From a bacterium (GTDB taxonomy: Bacteria > Planctomycetota > UBA1135 > UBA2386), in assembly GCA_024743115.1 (NCBI GenBank), contig JANSXC010000015.1, positions 62,001 to 126,000 of the forward strand: DNA of 64,000 nucleotides. Direction: 5' to 3'. A model generated the notes under the pieces. The model was not told where the DNA came from. It saw only the letters and a program-made list of their open reading frames with translations, and searched no databases. Both the position numbers and the translations under genes were made by a program. Positions 37,526 to 44,551 of this stretch are shown here, in pieces; the stretch's first letter is position 1; the number at the start of each line of letters is the position of its first letter.

Positions 37526-38067
37526 CGGAGATCCACCCAAAGCACACGTCGGCCCGGTGGGCTGTCGGTCGCGGCGACGCGGTGAGCCGCGGCCTCACTT
37601 GCCCAGACCTCGACACGAAGTGGTGGTCGCCCGGTGTCTTGCTGCCAGCGGGTCGCGAGCGCTCGCAGCCATTCGGTGATCGGCCCGCGGCCACCGGGGC
37701 TCTTGGCGATCAACTTGCGCAATACGGCGTGAGCGCGCGAGTGGTCGAGGCTCGGATAGATCTCGTCGAGGGCCACGGGCGTCGGTCCCTCGTCGCTGGC
37801 AACGAACACCGTGTAGATCGTCCTGCCATGGCCCGGGCCGACGTACATGTTCCATTGCGCGAACGGGAACACGTCGCGTTGCAGGAGATGAAACAGCAGG
37901 ATCGAGCCAGCCAGCAGCGCGACACCGATCGCGTTGCGATCCATTCGCGGTAAGGCTGATCGCACCGCCGTTGGAATCGGTCTGCCGTCACGTCGACCCG
38001 CGGATCGGTTTGCGAGGACGAGTAGTCCAACGAGGACGAGCAGGCCCGCCTCGATCACGGTCATCAT
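37522..38067 (-). CDS. Two-helix membrane protein with soluble C-terminal domain
   Basis: 181 residues. Two hydrophobic helices (VIEAGLLVLVGLLVLAN and AIGVALLAGSILLFHLL) precede FPFAQWNMYVGPGHG, a phrase similar to the PFSxYPMFS motif often found in proteins encoded beside HTTM-type genes. The remaining about 110 residues are soluble and contain alternating beta and alpha segments (TIYTVFVASDEGPTPVALDEI, AVLRKLIAKSPGGRGPITEWLRALATRW). Its stop overlaps the next gene's start as ATGA, so the two membrane proteins are made together and may form a complex. The function is unknown. Confidence 0.75.
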   Translation of the reverse strand: MMTVIEAGLLVLVGLLVLANRSAGRRDGRPIPTAVRSALPRMDRNAIGVALLAGSILLFHLLQRDVFPFAQWNMYVGPGHGRTIYTVFVASDEGPTPVALDEIYPSLDHSRAHAVLRKLIAKSPGGRGPITEWLRALATRWQQDTGRPPLRVEVWASEAAAHRVAATDSPPGRRVLWVDLR

Positions 38068-38086
38068 GGCCGATCCCAGGCTCGGA

Positions 38087-40441
38087 TCATCGGACGATGA
38101 CGACTAGCTCGGACGGCTGATCCCCGGCTCGGACGTGCCATTCGAGCGGAGTGCGGTTCTTCGCGATCGAGTAGGTGACTCGGTACTGGCCCGGGCGCAG
38201 GCGGGTCGAGAACGTGACCGGCAGGTCGGGTCCGCACTGCACATTGCGCCGGACTGCGACCCCGTCGTCGTTCTGGATGACCAGCAGGCCCTCTTCCGCG
38301 CCGCTCATTTTCTGGGTGCCGGCGAATCGGATCTTTGCCGCGGTTCCGGGCCTGGCCCGGAACGTGACCTTGCTCGGTCCTGCGATGGAACGGCGGACGA
38401 ATTGGTTGGCGAGTCCCATGCCGCGCAGCTCAAACCAGTAGTTGCCTGTCGCGACGGCGAACTCCGGTGGGGTGATGTCCGCGACGGGTTGACTACCGAG
38501 GAACTGCATGTGCTGATCGGAGAGAATGATGATGCCGCTTGGGGGCGTTCCTGCGCTCTCGTCGGCCGGCAGCACCTCGACCGTAACACGGTGTCCGGCG
38601 GGAGGGATGAGGGGCCCGAGGTCGGTGATCTCCCCGCCCTCCACGACCACGTAGTCCATGAGCAACGGCGCCCGACCCGGGCTGGTAGCTCGCACCTGAT
38701 AGACACCGTCCCGAAGTCGTGGGAACTCGAAGCCGCCATCGTTCTCTCGCGTCAGGGCGATGGTCGATTCGTCGGCGGTTGCGGCTGCGTCCAGTCGGTT
38801 GAGGGCGACCTGGGCGTCTGGCGCGGGGCGATCCTTCGAATCGACGACTCGGCCGACGATCGAGCCCGTGGGGATCTCGCGACTCTCGACCGACCATTCG
38901 ATCGGGTCGCTGTCCGTTGCCAGAACCGTGCGATGGGCCGCCTCGATCGTGTCATGTTGCACGGAGAGGCGGATGTCGCCTGGCGCGACGTTGACGATTC
39001 GAAAGCGGCCGTCGTGCTCGGAGTAGACGGTCGTTGCCCAGCCGCCTTCTTCGCTCGTCGTGCGAGCGAGCAGTTCGGCGGTCGCGACCGGCTGACCGTC
39101 CGCGAGGATCGTGCCTTCGATCACGCGGCCGGGCCGAATGGTGATGTCGGCGACGTGGGGCTTCCCCGCGACTGCCTCGAACGTGTATTCGGCCGTACCG
39201 GCGAGGCGGTGGCGGCCTCGCACGGTGACGTTGCCCGGCTCCAGGCCGCTCAGTCGATAGAAGCCGGTCTCGTCGGTCACGTCGCGCGTGTAGTCGAGTT
39301 GACCTTCTTCGCCGAACGACATCAGGGCCTTGCCGAGAAGCTCCCCATTGGCGTCCCGGACATAGCCCTCGATGCTCGCGCCGGCGGACAGGGCCACGTC
39401 TTTGCCCGTGACGACTCCGTGCGTGATGTGGCACTCCGTGTGAGCGGGAGCGAAATCGCGCGCTCGCACACTCATCGGTGCAAGGCCGACTGGGGCACCA
39501 ATCACCAGGTAGCGACCTTCTTCGTCCGTGATCGATTGGCCGGGTAGTGGTGGGCCGCTCTGGCCCATTACCGAAATCGCATCCAGTCGGCCGTTGCCGA
39601 CTCGGACGACGGCGCCAGCGATCGGTTGGCCGTCGGGGCCGCGAACGGTGCCTTCGACGCTGCCCCCAGGCTGCTCGAGGCGAATCGTCCGCTCGAACGC
39701 GCCGGCTTGTTCGCTCTCGAGGTAATGCATTCGAGAGGCGGCATACCAGCGGGCGCGGGCGCCAACCAAGACCGGATTCAGGCCCGTGGCGAAACGGAAC
39801 TGCCCGGACTCGTCGGTACGGCCGACGACGGCTGCTTCTTCGTCGCGCCAACCGAGCGGTGCCGACAGGATCTCCGCATTCGCGATGGGGTTGTCCTGCT
39901 CGTTCACGACTCGAACCGTGACGCGGTTCAGAACCGGCAGGACCATGGTCCAATGAACGACCTGGTTGCGTTCGATCGTGCGGAACTCGGCGTGGACCGC
40001 GAGGTTTCGGTTCGTCCAGACCTTGTAGCGCCCGGGAGTGACAGGCCCGAACTGCACCATGCCCGTCGCATCGGCGATGCCCCGCCGGGCGTACAGCCGT
40101 GCGTCCTCGCCGAATTTGCGGGCGAAGACCACGACGCCGATGGCCGGTTGGTCGTCGTCGTACACCACGCTGACGGACAGGTCGGCAAGACCGGGCGCCG
40201 CGATGCCGCGATTCACGAGCGCTGCATGGTCACGAAGGTTGGGCGCGGCGGACCGAGCCGACTTTCGCGCGTCGTTCGCGCTCCTGGAGATCGAGTTGTC
40301 CGTCGTGTCCTCGGCTGGCGCTTCGGGGCTCGACTTGCCGCCGACCAGGAGCCAAATCAAGAAGGCGGCACAAGCGCCGAGGGCGACAATCCAGGCGCCG
40401 CTGCTGAACCTCGATGACGGGACGTTCTTGGGGTCGGTCAT
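38087..40441 (-). CDS. Large membrane-anchored protein with repeated CarboxypepD_reg-like domains
   Basis: 784 residues from ATG 40441, overlapping the upstream stop as ATGA. A single N-terminal membrane helix (WIVALGACAAFLIWLLVGG) is followed by a disordered acidic/Ser-rich linker. About seven repeats of the carboxypeptidase-regulatory-like beta-sandwich follow, marked by phrases such as ISVSVVYDDDQPAIG-type strands, GGSVEGTVRGPDGQPIAGAVV, ASIEGYVRDANGELLGKAL, RVIEGTILADGQPVATAEL and GSIVGRVVDSKDRPAPDAQV, each with a DExGxF/Y and GxYxV pair. It would project outward as an extended rod. No enzyme domain is seen. A scaffold or binding role in the cluster is inferred. Confidence 0.85.
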   Translation of the reverse strand: MTDPKNVPSSRFSSGAWIVALGACAAFLIWLLVGGKSSPEAPAEDTTDNSISRSANDARKSARSAAPNLRDHAALVNRGIAAPGLADLSVSVVYDDDQPAIGVVVFARKFGEDARLYARRGIADATGMVQFGPVTPGRYKVWTNRNLAVHAEFRTIERNQVVHWTMVLPVLNRVTVRVVNEQDNPIANAEILSAPLGWRDEEAAVVGRTDESGQFRFATGLNPVLVGARARWYAASRMHYLESEQAGAFERTIRLEQPGGSVEGTVRGPDGQPIAGAVVRVGNGRLDAISVMGQSGPPLPGQSITDEEGRYLVIGAPVGLAPMSVRARDFAPAHTECHITHGVVTGKDVALSAGASIEGYVRDANGELLGKALMSFGEEGQLDYTRDVTDETGFYRLSGLEPGNVTVRGRHRLAGTAEYTFEAVAGKPHVADITIRPGRVIEGTILADGQPVATAELLARTTSEEGGWATTVYSEHDGRFRIVNVAPGDIRLSVQHDTIEAAHRTVLATDSDPIEWSVESREIPTGSIVGRVVDSKDRPAPDAQVALNRLDAAATADESTIALTRENDGGFEFPRLRDGVYQVRATSPGRAPLLMDYVVVEGGEITDLGPLIPPAGHRVTVEVLPADESAGTPPSGIIILSDQHMQFLGSQPVADITPPEFAVATGNYWFELRGMGLANQFVRRSIAGPSKVTFRARPGTAAKIRFAGTQKMSGAEEGLLVIQNDDGVAVRRNVQCGPDLPVTFSTRLRPGQYRVTYSIAKNRTPLEWHVRAGDQPSELVVIVR

Positions 40442-41481
40442 GACAGTTTCTCGCGATACAGTTTTCGGCCGGCAACCCAGCAGGCCACGAAAGCAAGCGC
40501 TCCCCAGAACCACGGGTTGGAGAGCACAACGGTCGCAGCGCCCGATTGACGGGCGCGATAGAACGCCCGCATCCAGTCTGCGCGGTCCGTCAGATAGCCC
40601 TCGCCGCCGGGTATCACCTGAGTGAGGGCCGAGGTACGGTGATTGAGCAGCATGGCTCCAGGAGGTGGCGAGAACGCAAGTCCCGATCTCCCGGAGTCGT
40701 CGGCAGCCTCGAGCTGACCGGTGAGACGTCGCGTCGTGCCGACTCCGGCCGCGCGGCTCGACGTATCGAGGTGGAACTCTGCTGGCAGCCAGACTCCGTT
40801 CCCCATGTCGCGTAGCGACGGCACGGTGATTCGCATGCTCTCGTTGCCTTCCGGGTCGAACCAGACCCGTTCCAGCAACGCGAAGCCGCGCTCGTGATCC
40901 AGCCGGCACCGGTCGGCGTTCGGCCGTTCCAACACGATGTCGCCGTCGGCAATGCGGCGGATCCGATATCGCGGATCGGCGACGATCGTTTCCAGATCGA
41001 AGACGGACCCTTCGATCTCGGCACAGGGGTAGCGGCCTCGCAGCGGCCAGAGCCCGATCGCCTGGAAGACGGGGCTGTGCCGAATGTCGGTTGGCACGGC
41101 CGGTTCTTCTTCGTGTGACCAGGCGTAGGAGCGCTTGTTGGGCCATGTTGCCAACCACCCGTCCTCGACGATGATCGTCTTCTGGCGCTCTGTCCAATCG
41201 TCCGAGTCGATCCCTCGTTCACCGTGACTCGAGTCGAAGGCCAGGCCGTGGTCGTGATCGAACCAATACGTGTGGCGCATGTAGCCTCCACGCGACTCGT
41301 GCGCCGGCAACGGGAATCGGTACTGCAGCCGCATGACGCCGAGGCGTTGTCTCGCTGCGGCGAGCTGCTGGACGATGGCCTGTCGGTCGGTCTCCCCATC
41401 GGGGTGACCGGCTTGCTCGCGGTCGCCGCCACCGCATGAGCCGAGCGTCGTCAACAAGGTGATCAGGGTCGGGATCGTCAT
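40438..41481 (-). CDS. Lipoprotein with C-terminal membrane anchor
   Basis: 347 residues from ATG 41481, overlapping the upstream stop as ATGA. LITLLTTLGSC is a lipobox (mature GGGDREQ after Cys). The long central domain is beta-rich with YMRHTYWFDHDHGLAFDSSHG, TIIVEDGWLATWPNKRSYAWSH, YRIRRIADGDIVLERPNADRCRLDHERGFALLERVWFDPEGNESMRI, reminiscent of LolA/outer-membrane lipoprotein-sorting beta sheets, though not a clear match. A C-terminal helix (SNPWFWGALAFVACWVAGRKLYREK) would anchor that end too. Both ends attached to membrane is unusual. Function unknown. Middle gene of the cluster. Confidence 0.78.
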   Translation of the reverse strand: MTIPTLITLLTTLGSCGGGDREQAGHPDGETDRQAIVQQLAAARQRLGVMRLQYRFPLPAHESRGGYMRHTYWFDHDHGLAFDSSHGERGIDSDDWTERQKTIIVEDGWLATWPNKRSYAWSHEEEPAVPTDIRHSPVFQAIGLWPLRGRYPCAEIEGSVFDLETIVADPRYRIRRIADGDIVLERPNADRCRLDHERGFALLERVWFDPEGNESMRITVPSLRDMGNGVWLPAEFHLDTSSRAAGVGTTRRLTGQLEAADDSGRSGLAFSPPPGAMLLNHRTSALTQVIPGGEGYLTDRADWMRAFYRARQSGAATVVLSNPWFWGALAFVACWVAGRKLYREKLS

Positions 41482-42194
41482 GACCGTCCTCCGCTGCGCG
41501 CCGTCCAGCCGCCGATGCCGAATCCGAGGAGCGCCAGGCCCAGCACGACGCTCCAAATGGACCAACCGGGCGCCTCGCCGGGTTGGTCCGCCGAGCAGAT
41601 CACGGCGCCGGACCAAACCTGCATCAGGTCCTCGAGCGTGATTTCGGCGGGGATGCCGGTGACACCATCGATCACCGTTGCCGTTCCGGCCGTCTCGTTG
41701 ATTGCGGCGACGGTCACGACCCGTCCACCGTCCAGTCGGTCCTTGGCCACGGGATCGAGGTGCAGGATCACGGGAAGCGCGAGGCGCGGGAGTTCCTCCG
41801 GCGATGCCGCGCCGACTCGGACGGGAAAGCCGAGCTCGTTTGCGGCCGCTGCGACCGTCGCCATGGTTGCGCCGCCTTCGGGAACCTCGACGGCGCGGGC
41901 AACTCGTTCGTAATCCACGTCGTGACCGGCTCCGCGGAGCATGAGGAACAGTGCGTTGGCTCCGGCATTGCGGGCGGTGCGCCAATAGCCCGGCCGTGGT
42001 GAGTGAATCGAATCGTCAGCAGGCGCCGTCAATGGGATGCCGGCAAACAGTGGGCTGCTGGGGGTTTTCGCGGTCGACGGCTTTGCCGCGGATGCTTCGG
42101 CGGCGGTTCGGGTCGGGGCGTCCTGGGCCGTGTTCCCGACAAGGAGCTGCGACCCCACGATGAGCAGGCTCAGCACTCGGATCTGCGATGACAT
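41478..42194 (-). CDS. C39-peptidase-like exported protein lacking catalytic residues
   Basis: 238 residues with a signal peptide (VLSLLIVGSQLLVGNTAQ). Residues about 70-200 resemble a C39-type papain-like domain: GYWRTARNAGANALFLMLRGAGHDVDYERVARAV, GATMATVAAAANELGFPVRV, LPVILHLDP, GRVVTVAAINETAGTATVIDGVTG and ITLEDLMQVWSGAVI. In active C39 enzymes the Cys precedes GxxALxxLL and the His is in a GHFVV-like strand. Here those positions read NAGANAL and GRVVTV, so both are absent. A C-terminal membrane helix (WSIWSVVLGLALLGFGIGGW) follows. It may bind a peptide without cutting. Its position next to a small Cys-rich exported protein supports that idea but does not prove it. Confidence 0.7.
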   Translation of the reverse strand: MSSQIRVLSLLIVGSQLLVGNTAQDAPTRTAAEASAAKPSTAKTPSSPLFAGIPLTAPADDSIHSPRPGYWRTARNAGANALFLMLRGAGHDVDYERVARAVEVPEGGATMATVAAAANELGFPVRVGAASPEELPRLALPVILHLDPVAKDRLDGGRVVTVAAINETAGTATVIDGVTGIPAEITLEDLMQVWSGAVICSADQPGEAPGWSIWSVVLGLALLGFGIGGWTARSGGRS

Positions 42195-42215
42195 GACTGG
42201 ATCTCAGTAGGAGGT

Positions 42216-42243
42216 GCAGCGAGCCATCGTCATGGCTCGCTGC
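42216..42243 (-). other. Perfect 12-bp intercistronic hairpin
   Basis: GCAGCGAGCCAT and ATGGCTCGCTGC flank a CGTC tetraloop. It lies 11 bases past the stop codon (42255-42257) of the small Cys-rich gene and before the start of the C39-like gene. There is no T-run. Such hairpins commonly stabilise an upstream message or partially terminate, giving more product from the first gene than from downstream ones. Confidence 0.75.
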
Positions 42244-42254
42244 GAATCAGCCGA

Positions 42255-42623
42255 TCACTCGACCGGAACCGCGCAGAACGCGACGTGCTCGAACACGTGG
42301 CTGCAGCCGATGAAGTGCTCACCGTCTTCGGTGCAGTACTTCTTCGTGTCCTCGACGACCCGAGCGTTCTTGACCTCGTCGCCCTTGCGGGCGCCGGGCG
42401 TCGGCCACGGGCAGTGGTGGTTGACGTTGCAGCGGGTGCGCTTCACACCCGGGCAGTCGATGTCGAACGTCGAGGCGACGAAGCTGGGGGCACCAGCGGC
42501 CGTCACGTCGACATTCACGCGCGAGTCGGGGCTGACCGCGCTCATGCACAGCACGCTGACACCAGCGGCGGCGAGAAGAACCGGCGACAAGCACCGGGAC
42601 GAAACAAACTTGGCAAGACTCAT
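42255..42623 (-). CDS. Small Cys-rich exported protein
   Basis: 122 residues from the ATG giving MSLAKFVSSRCLSPVLLAAAGVSVLC; signal peptidase cleavage near residue 30 leaves roughly 90 residues. The mature part has six Cys in the motifs DIDCPG, TRCNVNHHCPW, KKYCTEDG, FIGCSH and AFCAVPVE, an arrangement suggesting three disulfides or metal ligation with the neighbouring His residues (NVNHH, HVFEH). The composition (many charged residues, no hydrophobic core segment) suits a small secreted domain. It is followed by a strong hairpin, and the next gene resembles an inactive C39 peptidase. A secreted effector, binding module or substrate of the cluster are possibilities. No family recognised. Confidence 0.75.
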   Translation of the reverse strand: MSLAKFVSSRCLSPVLLAAAGVSVLCMSAVSPDSRVNVDVTAAGAPSFVASTFDIDCPGVKRTRCNVNHHCPWPTPGARKGDEVKNARVVEDTKKYCTEDGEHFIGCSHVFEHVAFCAVPVE

Positions 42624-42661
42624 AGTCTTCCTTCGTTGGGGTTTGGCAGCCTCGGTGACGA

Positions 42662-43828
42662 TCACCTCAGCTGCCGGACTACGCATGCAGCATGCGTAAG
42701 GGGACAGAGCTGGGCCTTGCACTCAGCCGGGGTGGCTTCGCGCAAGCGTCCCAACAACCAAAGACCCGCCCGTCGAAGCACGTCGTCTTCAACGGACAGA
42801 TCACGGGGGAGGTAGAGCAACGATTCGGCGAGATGGCCGGTCACGAGCACCGATCCGATCTGTTCCGGATCGGACTCTGTCACGGCGGCGTCCGGTTGCC
42901 CGCGCCACCAGGTGTGCGGCCAGCTGCCATCGCTTCGTTGGCTGGCAAGAGCCAGTCGGGTGTGGATCTCGAGGTGGCGGCGCGCACGGTCTCGCGCGGC
43001 GCTGCTCAGTACGGAACGGTCCGCATCGACCCGAACGAGCAAGTTGATCGCGTGGAACAAGTGCGTGCCGCCACACGAAGCTCGGCTGATGTCGCGACCG
43101 ATCAACTCGTCCGCAACGTCGTCGAACCGGAAGATCTCACCGTATCGATTGCGCCAGCTGCCCCGATCGGCCAGGTAGTGCATGGCCGCGATGCACTTCC
43201 ATTCGATCTCACCACGAAAGTCGAACCCCGCGACCGCGTCGGCGAGCACGTCTTCGACCCGATAGACCGTTCCCTTCAGACGAATCGGCGAGTCGAGCGG
43301 CACGCCCATCTCCGCGAGCGACGCAAACACCTGCCCCTGATGCGATTCGCGCATCTTGCCGGCGACCGGATACAGCGGATTGGCGCGGCGATACCGGATG
43401 CCGTAGCGGCTCGGGAAGATCAGCGGAACGCGAAACGCAGCGCGAGCTCGTTCCGCGTGAAAGAACATGTCCAGCAGCTTCGTCGGTTCGACGTCACGGC
43501 TGTCGTCGTCGGCGGTGGCGTGGAGGTCGGTGCCGAGCAACCGCATCGCATGCAGGCAGCCCGAGGGACCGAGTCTCTGTGGTGCGAGTGACGGAAGGAT
43601 CTTGTCGACGAGGGTTTGCCAGTCGGCGTCCGAACATGTGAGCAGGTGACGCCGTTCGGGCTCGATCACGAACGGCGTACCGGTGTCTGCAGCGGAATCG
43701 CTGTCTGCGGCCTGCACTTCCCCGTTGCTGCATCCCCCCGACAGACCGGTGCCGAGGATCAGCATGATCACCAGCGGCGGCCTTACGACCGTCGCAGCGA
43801 ACCAGTTTCGCGAGAGAGTTCGGGGCAT
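42662..43828 (-). CDS. Lipoprotein with alpha/alpha-toroid-like repeats, first gene of the cluster
   Basis: 388 residues. ILGTGLSGGC is a lipobox. The mature chain is mostly helical, with recurring units: SGCLHAMRLLGTDL, EIEWKCIAAMHYLADRGSWRNRYGE, GGTHLFHAINLLVRVDADRSVL and LASQRSDGSWPHTWWRG, then GHLAESLLYLPRDL. The last resemble the QxxDGSW repeats of terpene-cyclase or alpha-macroglobulin-type toroids, though no catalytic DxDD motif is visible. Similar planctomycete proteins occur as uncharacterised families. The gene starts the leftward seven-gene unit, 38 bases ahead of the small Cys-rich gene. No promoter could be assigned by eye. Confidence 0.75.
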   Translation of the reverse strand: MPRTLSRNWFAATVVRPPLVIMLILGTGLSGGCSNGEVQAADSDSAADTGTPFVIEPERRHLLTCSDADWQTLVDKILPSLAPQRLGPSGCLHAMRLLGTDLHATADDDSRDVEPTKLLDMFFHAERARAAFRVPLIFPSRYGIRYRRANPLYPVAGKMRESHQGQVFASLAEMGVPLDSPIRLKGTVYRVEDVLADAVAGFDFRGEIEWKCIAAMHYLADRGSWRNRYGEIFRFDDVADELIGRDISRASCGGTHLFHAINLLVRVDADRSVLSSAARDRARRHLEIHTRLALASQRSDGSWPHTWWRGQPDAAVTESDPEQIGSVLVTGHLAESLLYLPRDLSVEDDVLRRAGLWLLGRLREATPAECKAQLCPLTHAACVVRQLR

Positions 43829-44312
43829 GGCGTCTTCTTCCTGGGCGACATGCAGAGATACGTCCGCGTATTAAGCGCAATCGTCGGTGCGCCGGACCGT
43901 CGCCGCTTCCGCACGGCAAGACGCCGTTGGCCGGCGCGTGTCACAAGAAAACACGTGCCGTCCGTCGATCTCCTGCAAACGCCTGTGGGTGGGTGCGCTA
44001 GGTCTTACCTCTGTCACATGCCATCACGGCTGACTCGCTCGGTCGGCGTGATGACGTGTCCGCGGCTGGCACAAGTCGTGGCGTGGCGGCAGGCGCCCGC
44101 GTGAAAACTTGTTGGCAGACACGACTGCTCTCAATCCGCGCGGTCGTTCTTGCCGAAACCGCGGCGAGGACAGTGGCCCGCCGCTGGGCGTTGTCCTGGC
44201 GAGGTAACTCGGTTCCGCGGGGCTCCCGGCGTGCGCCGCCGTAGTGGCGGGGATGTTCCGGGGCTGGAATGGGCCCGAACGAGCAGCACCAACCTCGCGA
44301 AGGGCGCTGCCG
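43829..44312. other. Intergenic region without a supported gene
   Basis: About 480 bases upstream of the seven-gene cluster. I examined both strands and found only short shadow ORFs with no convincing start, composition or family resemblance. It must contain the cluster promoter, but no consensus is clear. Confidence 0.5.
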
Positions 44313-44510
44313 CTACTGGCGATAGAGCCCCTTGAGGTCGTCGAGGTGCGTGTCGACGTAGTAGATCGTATGCCAGTCGTCGCTGCCCGCCGGATCCAAC
44401 TTCGACGCGCTTTTGCAGCACGACCACGAAGGCCTCGTGGGCCAGGTCTTCGACCCGGTCGGCGGTCACTCCCAGCACGTAGAGGCAGCGCCGCAACATG
44501 GCCGCGTGTG
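44313..44510 (-). pseudogene. Fused relics: ECF sigma region 2 fragment and an unrelated C-terminal fragment
   Basis: On the minus strand AAMLRRCLYVLGVTADRVEDLAHEAFVVVLQK (about 44410-44510) resembles region 2 of an ECF sigma factor, but no region 4 follows. In another frame immediately downstream, SKLDPAGSDDWHTIYYVDTHLDDLKGLYRQ runs to a TAG at 44313-44315 and looks like the end of a different protein. Neither fragment has a start. The segment is best read as debris of one or two deleted genes. Confidence 0.45.
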
Positions 44511-44551
44511 GCACCTGCCGGCACCGGCCGGATCCCCGTGCTGGCAGTGCG

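Noticed and set aside
38135-39547. 470-aa plus-strand ORF opposite the CarboxypepD_reg-like gene
   Set aside because: Shadow of the repeated beta-sandwich gene, with no motif, signal sequence or ribosome binding site.
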